Of a stretch of DNA of 34,906 nt, positions 1 to 8,820 are shown piece after piece (the stretch's first letter is position 1; every line of letters starts with the position of its first letter). The DNA is from Psychrobacter sp. Lineage in GTDB: Bacteria > Pseudomonadota > Gammaproteobacteria > Pseudomonadales > Moraxellaceae. Made by a program: the position numbers and the translations under genes. The notes below the pieces were generated by a model. The model worked only from the letters and a program-made list of their open reading frames with translations. It ran no database searches and was not told the DNA's origin. The stretch covers positions 51,860 to 86,765 of the forward strand of contig JAGLBE010000011.1 of the NCBI GenBank assembly GCA_018260445.1. Direction: 5' to 3'.

Positions 1-31
1 ACCTTCACTATTTAGCTAACTGAGAAGCCTC

Positions 32-1288
32 ATGTCAACGCCTGCTTATATCAAACGTCGTCTTACCAAAAAAATCTTTGTCGGCGATGTGGCCGTCGGT
101 GGTGATGCGCCCATTAGTGTGCAAAGTATGACCAATACCGACACTTGCGATGTCGCTGCAACCGTGGCTCAAATCGAGCGTTGTGCGGATGCGGGCGCCG
201 ATATGATGCGCGTATCTACCCCGACCATGGATACCGTAGCCGCATTTGCCGAAATTAAAAAACGTAGCAGCGTGCCCTTGATTGCCGACATTCATTTTGA
301 TTATAAAATTGCCCTAGCCGCGGCCAAAGCAGGCGCGGATTGTTTACGGATTAACCCCGGCAATATTGGTAGTGACGCCAAAGTACGTGAAGTGGTCGCT
401 TGTGCTCGCGATTATAATATTCCCATCCGTATTGGGGTAAATGCCGGCTCGTTAGAAAAAGACATTCAGCGCAAATATAGCGAACCCACGGGTGAGGCGA
501 TGGTCGAATCTGCCATGCGTCATATTGATATTTTAGAGCGCCTCAATTTTGATCAATATAAAGTCTCGGTCAAGGCCAGTAATGTATTTTTAACCTTGGA
601 TGCCTATCGATTATTGGCTGATAAAATTGACAACCCTTTGCATTTAGGGGTGACCGAAGCGGGTATATTTCGAACCGGAACGGTCAAGTCTGCTATTGCT
701 TTAGGCGGGCTATTATTAGACGGTATTGGCGATACGATTCGAATTTCGTTAGCCGCCGAGCCCGAAGATGAGATAAAAGTAGGCTTTGATGTTCTAAAAT
801 CGCTGAATATTCGCGCCAATGGCATAAACTTTATTGCTTGCCCAAGTTGTTCACGCCAAGAGTTTGATGTGATACGGGTGATGAATGCGCTTGAAGCACG
901 GCTTGAGGATGTGCGGGTGCCCATGGATGTGTCGGTGATTGGCTGCAAAGTGAATGGCCCGGGCGAAGCCAAAGAGGCCGATATCGGCGTGGTAGGCGCC
1001 TCGCCAAACTCGCTAGTGTATTTAGAGGGCGAAAAAAGCCATTTGATTGATACCGCTACCTTGGTGGATAGCATCGAGAAAATGGTGCGAGAGCGGGTAG
1101 CCAAAGCAGAGGCCAAGGCGGCCAATGAGATTTTGCGCGTGGATGGCGATAGTTTAGGCAGTCAAGACACTCTAGGCAGTCAAAACAGTCCAGAAAAGCA
1201 AAGCAGTCTCAATAATCAAAGCAGTCTCAATAATCAAAGCAGCCCCAATAATCAAAGCAGTACCAATAATCAAAATAGTACGGTATAA
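32..1288 (+). CDS. ispG: 4-hydroxy-3-methylbut-2-enyl diphosphate synthase (flavodoxin)
   Basis: IspG (GcpE) carries out the penultimate step of the MEP isoprenoid pathway in the cytoplasm, reductively converting ME-cPP to HMBPP with a 4Fe-4S cluster. The protein is 418 aa. The cluster ligands fall where they do in E. coli: C270 and C273 (ACPSC), C305 (GCKVNGPGE) and E312. The N-terminal TIM-barrel part is intact, with motifs such as [16 protein letters not shown] ribosome site precedes the ATG. E. coli IspG is about 372 aa; the extra 46 or so residues here form a Ser/Asn/Gln-rich tail in which SS-x-NNQ occurs four times, encoded by an 18-bp tandem repeat. Such a tail is not needed for catalysis and is probably disordered (inference). 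It is the first gene of a probable ispG-hisS-yfgM-bamB run, a common gammaproteobacterial order. Confidence 0.97.
   Translation: MSTPAYIKRRLTKKIFVGDVAVGGDAPISVQSMTNTDTCDVAATVAQIERCADAGADMMRVSTPTMDTVAAFAEIKKRSSVPLIADIHFDYKIALAAAKAGADCLRINPGNIGSDAKVREVVACARDYNIPIRIGVNAGSLEKDIQRKYSEPTGEAMVESAMRHIDILERLNFDQYKVSVKASNVFLTLDAYRLLADKIDNPLHLGVTEAGIFRTGTVKSAIALGGLLLDGIGDTIRISLAAEPEDEIKVGFDVLKSLNIRANGINFIACPSCSRQEFDVIRVMNALEARLEDVRVPMDVSVIGCKVNGPGEAKEADIGVVGASPNSLVYLEGEKSHLIDTATLVDSIEKMVRERVAKAEAKAANEILRVDGDSLGSQDTLGSQNSPEKQSSLNNQSSLNNQSSPNNQSSTNNQNSTV
1202..1273 (+). repeat. 18-bp tandem repeat inside the 3' end of ispG
   Basis: Four consecutive 18-bp units (AGCAGTCTCAATAATCAA and variants) encode residues 391-414 as [24 protein letters not shown]. 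The first two units are identical. A less regular GSQ-type repeat (about 1156-1190) precedes it. The period is a multiple of three, so copy-number change would keep the frame and only alter the length of the tail. Confidence 0.95.
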
Positions 1289-1370
1289 CAAAGATAGCCT
1301 TTTAGGTTAGGGTTAGGCACCGCCTTCTTTGAGTCAAACTTAGACACGAGATAGGCCAGTATTGAGTCCA

Positions 1371-1437
1371 TCACTAGCCATCTATCACTAGCCATCTATC
1401 ACTAGCCATCTGTCACTAGCCATCTATCACTAGCCAA
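1371..1437. repeat. 14-bp intergenic tandem repeat upstream of hisS
   Basis: The unit TCACTAGCCATCTA is repeated 4.8 times; the third copy differs by one base (G for A) and the last is partial. It lies in the 192-bp gap between ispG and hisS and ends 43 bp before the hisS ATG. No promoter or terminator is clear within it. Confidence 0.95.
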
Positions 1438-1480
1438 TAGTATTGACATTTATAAGATAAGCATTTAACAGGCAATATGT

Positions 1481-2794
1481 ATGATAAAGTCGATTAAAGG
1501 GTTCAATGACATTTTACACATTGAAACCGCCAACAGCCGTCCTAGCAGTGAATGGCGGCGCCTAGAGCTTCAGTTGCAGGGCGTATTGGATCAATTTGGC
1601 TATGAGCAGGTGCGCTTGCCATTGGTCGAGGAGACGCAATTGTTTGCTCGCGGCATCGGCGAAGCCACCGATATCGTCGAAAAAGAGATGTTTGGCTTTA
1701 CCGATAAGTCTGACCCACCGACGCCAATAAGCTTGCGTCCCGAAGGTACCGCCGGGGCAGTGCGGGCGGTTATCGAGCATAATTTACTGCGGGGTGACCA
1801 CCCAAAGCTTTGGTACATTGGGCCGATGTTTCGCTACGAGCAGCCACAAAAAGGGCGTTATCGCCAATTTCATCAATTTGGCGTCGAGGCGTTTGGCAGC
1901 GACATGGCGGATGTGGAAGCCGAGCTCATTGCGATGACGTCTACGATATGGCAGCGCTTAGGCATTGACCACGAGCTGACCCTACAAATTAACAGTTTGG
2001 GCGAGAGTGATGAGCGGCTGGCATATCGTACGGCGTTGGTGGGCTATCTTGAGGCGCATAAAACGGCGCTAGATAGTGACAGTTTACGCCGTCTTAGCAC
2101 CAATCCTTTACGTATTTTGGACAGCAAAGACGCTGCCACGCAAGCTTTGCTGCAAGATGCGCCGCGTTTGGCGGATTTTTTGGGTGCAGACAGTCAAGCC
2201 CATTTTGCCCAGTTGCAGCGCTACCTTGATGAACTTGGCATCAAGTATGAGATTAACCCCAAATTGGTACGCGGCTTGGACTATTATAATAAAACCGTCT
2301 TTGAGTGGGTGACCGATAAGCTAGGTGCTCAAGCCACCGTTTGTGCGGGCGGACGCTATGATGGGCTAATTGGGCTGTTAAAATCAGCAGGGCAGACGCC
2401 AGCAGATAAGGCTAAACCGGTTACTTCGGCGCCAGCAGCGGGTTTTGCTATTGGTCTTGAACGCTTGCTGTTACTTATCCAACTACTCAATCCGATGCTA
2501 GCGCTGCCAGCTTGTGAGGTGTTTGTGGTGGCGCACCCTGATGTGTATGCTGAGGGCTTGCACTATGCCCAGTCTTTAAGAGGGGCGCGCGTAGATTTAC
2601 GGGTTAAAATGGCCAGTGCCACCAGTATGAAGACACAAATGAAAAAAGCAGACAAATCTGGGGCTAAAATTACGGTTATTTTGGCGCAGGATGAAATCGA
2701 CACCCAGCAAATTAGCGTCAAGATGATGGAGACAGGTGCGCAAAGTCGCCATGATAAAACCTGGCTACATCACAGCGATAATTTTGCGTTGTAA
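1481..2794 (+). CDS. hisS: Histidine--tRNA ligase
   Basis: Class II aminoacyl-tRNA synthetase that charges tRNA-His in the cytoplasm. At 437 aa it has normal family length. The class II motif 2 region is visible ([21 protein letters not shown]), as are the HisRS-specific histidine-binding motif [15 protein letters not shown] and motif 3 ([14 protein letters not shown]). [13 protein letters not shown] is the ATP-site segment. The C-terminal anticodon-binding domain follows at roughly residues 340-430. The ATG at 1481 starts the conserved KGFNDI N-terminus and follows an AACAGG ribosome site. It sits between ispG and the yfgM-like gene, as in many gammaproteobacteria. Confidence 0.97.
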   Translation: MIKSIKGFNDILHIETANSRPSSEWRRLELQLQGVLDQFGYEQVRLPLVEETQLFARGIGEATDIVEKEMFGFTDKSDPPTPISLRPEGTAGAVRAVIEHNLLRGDHPKLWYIGPMFRYEQPQKGRYRQFHQFGVEAFGSDMADVEAELIAMTSTIWQRLGIDHELTLQINSLGESDERLAYRTALVGYLEAHKTALDSDSLRRLSTNPLRILDSKDAATQALLQDAPRLADFLGADSQAHFAQLQRYLDELGIKYEINPKLVRGLDYYNKTVFEWVTDKLGAQATVCAGGRYDGLIGLLKSAGQTPADKAKPVTSAPAAGFAIGLERLLLLIQLLNPMLALPACEVFVVAHPDVYAEGLHYAQSLRGARVDLRVKMASATSMKTQMKKADKSGAKITVILAQDEIDTQQISVKMMETGAQSRHDKTWLHHSDNFAL

Positions 2795-2859
2795 GCGCTT
2801 ATCCGCATCAAACCTGACAAGCAAACCGCATCCTCAGTTGTTAACAATTAGGTAGATTT

Positions 2860-3963
2860 ATGGCCAACACGCCCACCCCAAAACGACAAACTAAAAAGGC
2901 GCCCCAGATAACGCTAAAGACACCACCCCAGACACCACCACAGACAGCAACACAGACAGCACCACAGACAGCAACAGACTCGCCAAAGCGTGGCACTATT
3001 GACCCGCAATCGGCGCAAACGTTAAAACAAAGCCTCGGCTATATCGTTGCTACTATCTTGTTGGCGCTAGCGGGTTATTTTGGGTGGACGTATTGGCAGA
3101 CGACGGGCAAGGGGCCAGACACGGTTGCGGCCGATAAATACGCCGTGATTGAAGAGAAGAACCAAGCGCTGCAATTATCCGAGGATGAGGCAACACGGCA
3201 ACAACTAAACGCAGATATCGATGCCTTGGTGACAGCGCACGGCGACACAATATTTGCATGGCAAGCCTTGATGATTAAAGCCAACAATGCCGCCTATCGT
3301 CAAGATTATGCCACAGCAGGGGATGCGCTCGCAAAAGCCACGTCTATTAAGCTGCAGGATGCGGGCCTAATGGCGCTGGCGCAACTGCGCTATGCGACGG
3401 TTTTGTTGGCAAAAGGCGAGGTCGATGAGGCGATGACCCATGCGTCAAAGGATGTGCCGATGTCGTTTGAGGCCAGTCAACAAGAACTGCTTGGCGATAT
3501 ATATATGGCAAAAAAAGATAACGATAGCGCCATACGCTCGTATAATAATGCTTGGGCTATGCTGGTGAAGCGCGAAGAGCCACGGCCAATATTACGCCTA
3601 AAACTTGAGAGTTTGGGTATTCATCCTGCGCCAGTAGCACCAGCGCCGCAAGTGGTGAGCGAGGCGGCCATCCAAACCAAGATTGGTAATATGGACACCA
3701 ATAGCACGGCGACGGCAAATGAGGCGGATAGCGATAGTCAGCAAGATGGCAATGATGACAATGATGACAACAAAGATGTGACTCACGATAACAATCCACC
3801 AGCGCAGTCGCTAACGACGGATAGTACGGTTACTGACCGCTCTTCTCAAAACCACAACGAGACGCCTGCCATTCAACAACCGGATACCGCCTCGAAGGCA
3901 ACGACTACCGATGCAGGCAGTGAGAACGTTGCCGATAGTCAGCGTAATAATAGTTCGCCATAA
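2860..3963 (+). CDS. YfgM-like TPR protein (membrane anchored)
   Basis: Predicted inner-membrane protein of 367 aa with one transmembrane helix and a periplasmic TPR-like domain. Residues 1-58 are hydrophilic with a TPPQ/TATQ repeat. Residues 59-79 (LGYIVATILLALAGYFGWTYW) form the membrane segment. Residues of about 80-250 match the YfgM/TPR_21 domain in pattern (DADALVTAHGDTIFAWQALM, then QQELLGDIYMAKKDNDSAI). From about residue 255 the protein is low-complexity, rich in Asp, Asn, Ser and Thr. E. coli YfgM is about 206 aa and works with PpiD at the Sec translocon; the role here is inferred from the domain and from its place between hisS and bamB. Both long tails are unusual for the family. 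Confidence 0.85.
   Translation: MANTPTPKRQTKKAPQITLKTPPQTPPQTATQTAPQTATDSPKRGTIDPQSAQTLKQSLGYIVATILLALAGYFGWTYWQTTGKGPDTVAADKYAVIEEKNQALQLSEDEATRQQLNADIDALVTAHGDTIFAWQALMIKANNAAYRQDYATAGDALAKATSIKLQDAGLMALAQLRYATVLLAKGEVDEAMTHASKDVPMSFEASQQELLGDIYMAKKDNDSAIRSYNNAWAMLVKREEPRPILRLKLESLGIHPAPVAPAPQVVSEAAIQTKIGNMDTNSTATANEADSDSQQDGNDDNDDNKDVTHDNNPPAQSLTTDSTVTDRSSQNHNETPAIQQPDTASKATTTDAGSENVADSQRNNSSP
2921..2980 (+). repeat. 12-bp coding tandem repeat in the yfgM-like gene
   Basis: About five copies of a 12-bp unit (CAGCAACACAGA / CACCACCACAGA variants) encode the N-terminal TPPQ-TPPQ-TATQ-TAPQ-TATD run ahead of the membrane helix. The period keeps the reading frame. Confidence 0.85.
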
Positions 3964-4119
3964 TCAAGCCCTTTTTAGGACATCTAGGACATCAAGCCTG
4001 TTTTAAGAATCCAGTAGACCAATTAGAATTAGGATGGACAAATCAGGCGCTTAGACCTTTATAACCTTATACGTTCAGAACCCTATACCTCTAGACCATA
4101 AAAGTAAACCGAGCCGACT

Positions 4120-5361
4120 ATGAATACAGTTCAAACCACGACCGATACTGCTAAACGTACCCCAATACCATTACCAGTGCCAGCGCAAAAAAAATCTCTA
4201 AAACAAGCTATAACGATAGGCTGTATCTGTGCCCTAACGGTCGCCTCTGGCATATCGGGTTGCTCAAAAAGCATCAAACCTGAGAGTCATGAGCCCAGCA
4301 AGCTGGTGCAATTGGCGCAAAACCCCAGCGTGGTGACGCCCGTTTTTGCAGCGTCGCTATCGGGTCAATCCAAGCTGGCTGCCGTCGATCGCTTTGAGGT
4401 CGGTTTTGATGGTACCCAAGTGGTGGCGGCCTCCAGCGGTGGTCAGGTCGCAGGCTTTAATCTGCAAGGGGAGTCGCTATGGTCGCTGAACCTCGGCGAT
4501 GCCATTGTCGGCGGGGTTAGTTTCGATGGTGGTAGTCAAACGGCAGTAGTCACCACAAAATCAGCACAGGCCGTCGCCATTGATACCAAGCGCGGCACCG
4601 TGAAATGGCAAGCGAAGCTGTCAGGTACTGTTTTGGCGCCCGCATTGATACACAACAATCGCGTCATCTTGGTTGGCAATGATGGCGCCGTGCATGGCTT
4701 ATCGCTGCAAACGGGCGAATCAATTTGGCAGTTTGTGACCCAAACCCCAAGCATTAGCGTGCGTGGTGGGGCGAAGCCTACCTTGCTAGATGCGACGACG
4801 GCGCTGATTGCCACTGCAGATGGGCGCTTGCATGCGGTGGATATCGAAACCGGCATCCCCAAGTGGTCGCGCCGGGTTGGCGTGCCCACGGGTGCGAGCG
4901 AAATACAGCGTATGACCGATGTGGACGGCGCCCCTGTCGTTGATAACGAGCAGCTATTTGCAGTGAGCTATAGCGGCCAGTTGATTGGGGTGGATTTAAG
5001 CCGTGGGCAGATTTTATTTTTGCAAGAAGCCGCCAGTAAAAATAGCCTAGCGGTTGTGGGTAATGCCGTAATTACCACCACGCTTGATGGTCTTGTTAAA
5101 GCTTACGATCGGCAGACAGGCGACTTGTTATGGGAAAATAACGCTCTAGCCTATCGTGAACTAAGTAATCCCGTGGTTATTGGCGATTATATTGCCATTG
5201 GTGATTTAGAGGGGGTGGTGCACCTATTGTCTCCGCTTGATGGTCATATTGTGAGCCGAGTGCAAAGCAAAGGTCGTATCAATCAGCTGCAAGCCCAAGC
5301 GGGGTACTTGTTAACCCAAACCCAATCAGGGCAAGTGAACGTATGGCGTTTGGCCCGCTAA
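4120..5361 (+). CDS. bamB: Outer-membrane assembly lipoprotein BamB
   Basis: BamB is the beta-propeller lipoprotein of the BAM complex, which folds outer-membrane proteins; it acts at the periplasmic face of the outer membrane. The 413-aa protein has a lipobox ISGC with the lipidated Cys at residue 48, preceded by a hydrophobic stretch at about 30-47. The n-region of the signal (residues 1-29) is unusually long. The mature part shows repeated propeller blade motifs, for example GESLWSLNLGDAIVGG, GTVKWQAKLSG, GESIWQFVT, GIPKWSRRVGVPTG and GDLLWENNALAYRELSNP. It follows the yfgM-like gene. The gene der, which follows bamB in E. coli, is absent here. Confidence 0.95.
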   Translation: MNTVQTTTDTAKRTPIPLPVPAQKKSLKQAITIGCICALTVASGISGCSKSIKPESHEPSKLVQLAQNPSVVTPVFAASLSGQSKLAAVDRFEVGFDGTQVVAASSGGQVAGFNLQGESLWSLNLGDAIVGGVSFDGGSQTAVVTTKSAQAVAIDTKRGTVKWQAKLSGTVLAPALIHNNRVILVGNDGAVHGLSLQTGESIWQFVTQTPSISVRGGAKPTLLDATTALIATADGRLHAVDIETGIPKWSRRVGVPTGASEIQRMTDVDGAPVVDNEQLFAVSYSGQLIGVDLSRGQILFLQEAASKNSLAVVGNAVITTTLDGLVKAYDRQTGDLLWENNALAYRELSNPVVIGDYIAIGDLEGVVHLLSPLDGHIVSRVQSKGRINQLQAQAGYLLTQTQSGQVNVWRLAR

Positions 5362-5370
5362 CGATAACAA

Positions 5371-5414
5371 CGCAGATAAGACGAACGCAGATAAGACGAA
5401 CGCAGATAAGACGG
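5371..5414. repeat. 15-bp tandem repeat after bamB
   Basis: Three copies (last partial) of CGCAGATAAGACGAA begin 9 bp after the bamB stop, in the short convergent gap between bamB and the DUF1853 gene. No rho-independent terminator is obvious in this gap. Confidence 0.9.
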
Positions 5415-5445
5415 ATGGGTGGCTTGTTTTTATATCAGTGCATCG

Positions 5446-6624
5446 TTAACTGGGTTTAGCCCCTTTATTAACGACCAAAATCACCGGCTCTCCATCGTTC
5501 ATATATAAATTGGTCTCCAATTGCGCAAAGCTTAACGGCGTTAGTAACTGTTTTTTTAAGGCGTTACCTTGTTTAGTTGCTTGAGCACCAAGACCCTGAG
5601 CCAAAAATCCAGCATCATAAAACGGGCGGTAGGTGAAGCGCTCGATATAATGGGCGGGCCTTAATGTCCCCATCAGACTTGCTGTTTGAGCCGATTGGTT
5701 GAATGGCTGCAAGTCCAGCTCATTATTCACGCTATACCATTGATGTAACGGAAAGTCCGCATTTAACCAAACGGGTCGTGGCTTGGGCGATTGAGGCGAG
5801 GATGGCAATGGCGAGGATGGCGAGGGCGACACTAATCCGGCATCAGTTGTTGCTTTTGTGGTTACACCGTATGGTTGGCTGGCACATTCAAAAAAGCGTC
5901 CTTTAATCACCACATAGCGTTTGTCGATATCGACCTCATGATAGCCATCCAAATCAACCTTGGTCGCCCGAAACTGCTGGTCTTGCATGTGCTGCATTTT
6001 GCGGGCAAAATTATCTTTACGGTTCATACCGACCCAGTTTTTTAACTGATAGGGCGGTGAGCCTAGATAAAACTTTATGGCGACCTCCCAATGTTCGACC
6101 GCATCGGTTTCGGTATCGCGCAAAATAAAGTCGAGCTCCCCTGTGGTTTGTTTACCTTGATACAGTTGCACATTGTGCGCCAGTACCTCATAAGGGTGTA
6201 GGCCCAAGCGATAGCCATCTTCTAGCCAAAAATGTATCAACCCCTCAAAGTGAAAACCCAAGCGATAGGGGCTAGGTCGCTGCATGAGATATTTAGTCAG
6301 CTGCTGATAATGCGGGCTGCTGTCCAATACCTGCAACCGGGGCCTATAATGGTGATATTGCCTGCGCCAAAAATCGTTATCGTGAACCAAGATGTTGGGC
6401 GGCGCTGCTTTATCTGCCAAGTTTAAATCGTTTGTTAGGCTGATTTTTGACGCTAACTCTGTCGCTGCTACATGCGGCAAGACCCAGTGCGTTAATGCGT
6501 CCGGACAAGCCAGTGCAAACGCCAAATCGCGCACAAACGGGCGTTTATAGTGGTGCCAAGGTTGGTAAAGTTGCTGAGGTTCGCTTATCGTCACAGGTTG
6601 CACGCCTTGTAGGTTGCTTGTCAT
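5446..6624 (-). CDS. DUF1853 family protein
   Basis: Protein of 392 aa from the ATG at 6624; the open frame runs on to a TTG at 6669, but that stretch is a tandem repeat and unlikely to be coding. It is recognised as DUF1853 by FVRDLAFALACPDAL near residue 30, the RLGFHFEGLIHFWLEDG segment (residues 121-137), TGELDFILRD (161-170) and HWEVAIKFYLG (178-188). Family function is unknown. The order of acidic residues E127, E163/D165, E180 and K184 recalls PD-(D/E)XK nucleases, but the ExxxK spacing is not canonical, so this is only a suggestion. A Pro/Ser-rich insert (about 280-295) lies in the middle. It is divergent from the exonuclease gene next door. Confidence 0.8.
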   Translation of the reverse strand: MTSNLQGVQPVTISEPQQLYQPWHHYKRPFVRDLAFALACPDALTHWVLPHVAATELASKISLTNDLNLADKAAPPNILVHDNDFWRRQYHHYRPRLQVLDSSPHYQQLTKYLMQRPSPYRLGFHFEGLIHFWLEDGYRLGLHPYEVLAHNVQLYQGKQTTGELDFILRDTETDAVEHWEVAIKFYLGSPPYQLKNWVGMNRKDNFARKMQHMQDQQFRATKVDLDGYHEVDIDKRYVVIKGRFFECASQPYGVTTKATTDAGLVSPSPSSPLPSSPQSPKPRPVWLNADFPLHQWYSVNNELDLQPFNQSAQTASLMGTLRPAHYIERFTYRPFYDAGFLAQGLGAQATKQGNALKKQLLTPLSFAQLETNLYMNDGEPVILVVNKGAKPS

Positions 6625-6631
6625 TGGCTGT

Positions 6632-6664
6632 ACAGGGTCTGCACAGGGTCTTAACAGGGTCTTT
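6632..6664. repeat. 11-bp tandem repeat at the DUF1853 start
   Basis: Three copies of ACAGGGTCTNN on the plus strand lie immediately upstream of the minus-strand ATG at 6624. They are translated only if the TTG at 6669 were used. The array occupies the place where the ribosome site of this gene should be. Confidence 0.85.
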
Positions 6665-6835
6665 ATCAAAATCTTGGTTAAAAACCGCTAAAGTATAGCA
6701 ACTGGTGAGGCTATAAGAACAGTTTTTAAGGTATGGGTAGCCCCTGCTTAGCCTAGATTAGACTGACTGCCTCAATCCTATTGATGCCTATTTACGGATC
6801 ACGCCTTATTCAAACCCTTTAAAAGACTGCAAAAC

Positions 6836-7543
6836 ATGATGACAAACCCGATACCGCGTGCGCTTATTATAGATACCGAAACCGACCAAGGCAAAGACCC
6901 AAGGCCCATTCAAGTCGCCACTATCGATGTGACCACTGGCAAAGAGTGGATGGCCTATTTTAACAGTGGGCGGCCGATATCTGCTTTTGTCACCAGCATT
7001 CATGGCATTACCGATGCCGATGTGGCCGGGCTTGCGCGTTTTGAGTTGACCAAGTTTAGGGTGAGTGAGTATCTGATTGGTCATAATGTGCGTTTTGATT
7101 GGCGGGTAATCGGCAAGCCTGCGGCCAAACTGATTTGCACGGTGCAGCTGGCAAGGTTGGCGTTTCCCGAATGGGATCGCTACGGACAGTCTCGCTGCAT
7201 CGAGCAGCTTATTGGCACCAGCGCAGCGGCAAAGATGACGGCCAGCGCGCACGATGCCCTAGGCGATGCGCGTATGTGCTACTTGTTATATCAGGCTTGT
7301 TGCGAGCGCCTCACACTCAACCCGACCGATTTTGAGGCCGTATACAAGCAGGTAACCACCACCCGACCCGTCACCAAAATGCCCTTTGGTAAGCATAAAG
7401 GGCTGTTAATCGACGCAGTACCACTAAGCTATATCAAATGGATGCTAGCCAACATCCCTGATTTGACGCCCTCGCTCCAGTCGGCTTTACAAAAGCGCGT
7501 GGCAGATGTGGAAGACGCCAAACAGAAAAAGCGCAATGAATAA
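6836..7543 (+). CDS. ExoX-like DEDDh 3'-5' exonuclease with C-terminal DUF3820 domain
   Basis: Predicted 3'-5' exonuclease of the DnaQ/RNase T superfamily, 235 aa. The acidic residues are visible: D13 and E15 (IIDTET, Exo I), D88 (IGHNVRFD, Exo II), H139 and D144 (SAHDALGDAR, Exo III), giving the DEDDh type. A C-terminal segment at about 181-222 (KMPFGKHKGLLIDAVPLSYIKW) matches the small domain also present in E. coli exodeoxyribonuclease X, in the same order, so an ExoX-like role in DNA repair is the best inference. Names such as 'putative quorum-sensing-regulated virulence factor' come from this C-terminal domain. Two ATGs (6836 and 6839) are adjacent; no strong ribosome site is visible for either. 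Confidence 0.85.
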   Translation: MMTNPIPRALIIDTETDQGKDPRPIQVATIDVTTGKEWMAYFNSGRPISAFVTSIHGITDADVAGLARFELTKFRVSEYLIGHNVRFDWRVIGKPAAKLICTVQLARLAFPEWDRYGQSRCIEQLIGTSAAAKMTASAHDALGDARMCYLLYQACCERLTLNPTDFEAVYKQVTTTRPVTKMPFGKHKGLLIDAVPLSYIKWMLANIPDLTPSLQSALQKRVADVEDAKQKKRNE

Positions 7544-7630
7544 CGCTTATCGTATCGTTGTTCAATCGTCAGTTTAATCGTCGCTAGTGGTTTATTGCTA
7601 AACGCTAGTGTCGGCAGACTATTTTGACGC

Positions 7631-8614
7631 TTAACTGGCATGCTTGCTAATCCAATCAGTCGCCATCTGCCAAAGCTTGGGGGCTTTTGCATGGGTTTTT
7701 TGCCGAAAATAAGCCATATGGCCGATGTGTTTTAGCCCAAAGTCGCCAGGCACCAGCATTTGTTTTGTCACGGGCAGTTTGGTAAATACCCGTAGCATAT
7801 CCTCCACATTTTTAGCGTTGGCAATGTCGTCATCGCTAAAATTAAGCCACAGCGATGGCGTCGCAATTGCATCATAAAAATGGGTATAAATGGTGTGGTT
7901 AAAGGCGGTTTTCACATAGCCTGCCCCATTACACCAGTCGCGCCACTGCGCTGCCACCCCACTTGGCAGCGGCTCGCCCATCCCAAATTTATCCGATGGG
8001 GTATAGCCTAACACTAAATTGCCAAGTGGAATGGCGGCATCCATAAAGAACATCGCTTGCGCCTTAAAGGGCAGCTGCATATTTTTGATGCGCCCGGATG
8101 AGCAGGCCACATTGACCACAGACGACAGGTCTTGATAATTGGGCATGAGGCCAATCAGCTGGCCACCTGCGCTATGCCCCACCAAATGATAATTGGCGTT
8201 TGCAAACGTATCTTGCAAAGCGTCTAAAACCGCTGTCAAGTCGTGCCGTCCCCAACTGATTAAAGAGGCATCACATTTTGGCAACGGGCAGGTTAAAGAG
8301 TCGCCAATGCCTTCATTGTCAAAAGTAATCACCCCAAAACCTTGCGCACAAAGATAGGTCGCAAAGCTGTTATAAAACTGGCGCTTAATACCAGTGGCGG
8401 GGGCGAGCATGACCGCATGTTGAACGCTGTTTGCCGCTTGAGTGAGCGCATCAACATCAACCCTGCTGTTGGCCATAGGCGTGTAGAGGGTGGCGGTTAA
8501 AGGCTGATTGCGTTCGTTCAAAATAGTAAGCGTACTTTTATCGACTGTAAAAACAGCAGTATTATCGGTTGAATTATGGATATATTGTAGGCTTTTGCTA
8601 GGGGTAAGGGTCAT
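7631..8614 (-). CDS. Alpha/beta hydrolase
   Basis: Predicted serine hydrolase of 327 aa. The nucleophile elbow GHSAGG places the catalytic serine at residue 148. An oxyanion/strand region MLAPATGIKRQFYNSFATYLCAQGF precedes it, followed by FDNEGIGDS. The acid is probably in FSDDD near residue 260, and the His in IGHMAYF near residue 305. No signal peptide or membrane segment is seen, so it is probably cytoplasmic. The substrate cannot be told from the sequence. A GGAG ribosome site lies about 9 nt before the ATG. It is downstream of the alcohol dehydrogenase gene on the same strand, 206 bp away, so co-transcription is possible but not shown. Confidence 0.8.
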   Translation of the reverse strand: MTLTPSKSLQYIHNSTDNTAVFTVDKSTLTILNERNQPLTATLYTPMANSRVDVDALTQAANSVQHAVMLAPATGIKRQFYNSFATYLCAQGFGVITFDNEGIGDSLTCPLPKCDASLISWGRHDLTAVLDALQDTFANANYHLVGHSAGGQLIGLMPNYQDLSSVVNVACSSGRIKNMQLPFKAQAMFFMDAAIPLGNLVLGYTPSDKFGMGEPLPSGVAAQWRDWCNGAGYVKTAFNHTIYTHFYDAIATPSLWLNFSDDDIANAKNVEDMLRVFTKLPVTKQMLVPGDFGLKHIGHMAYFRQKTHAKAPKLWQMATDWISKHAS

Positions 8615-8638
8615 CGGTCAAACTCCAAAAACGACATA

Positions 8639-8656
8639 GCGTTAAAATGGTAACGC
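8639..8656. promoter_or_regulatory. Inverted repeat upstream of the hydrolase gene
   Basis: GCGTTA-6 nt-TAACGC is a perfect dyad 25 bp upstream of the hydrolase ATG. It could be an operator or a small hairpin in the leader; its length alone does not exclude chance. Confidence 0.3.
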
Positions 8657-8686
8657 GGCAAAGTAATACAGCGCGCTGATTTAGAT

Positions 8687-8714
8687 GGCCGACTTGTACT
8701 ATCTTCAGTCGGCC
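8687..8714. other. Hairpin in the adh-hydrolase gap
   Basis: GGCCGACT and AGTCGGCC form an 8-bp GC-rich stem with a 12-nt loop. On neither strand is it followed by a T tract, so it is not a classical rho-independent terminator. It may stabilise or attenuate an adh-hydrolase transcript. Confidence 0.45.
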
Positions 8715-8820
8715 GCCTTGTAGTAACAGTATCTGAGTTTGGCTATATGACAATAAAAGGCGTTTAGGTCGCAAACGGTCATTTTAATAGCCCTGAATTC
8801 ATATTCCAAGCCTCAAGCCA

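Noticed and set aside
604-1125. 173-codon antisense frame in ispG
   Set aside because: Shadow of a well-supported coding frame on the other strand; no motifs.
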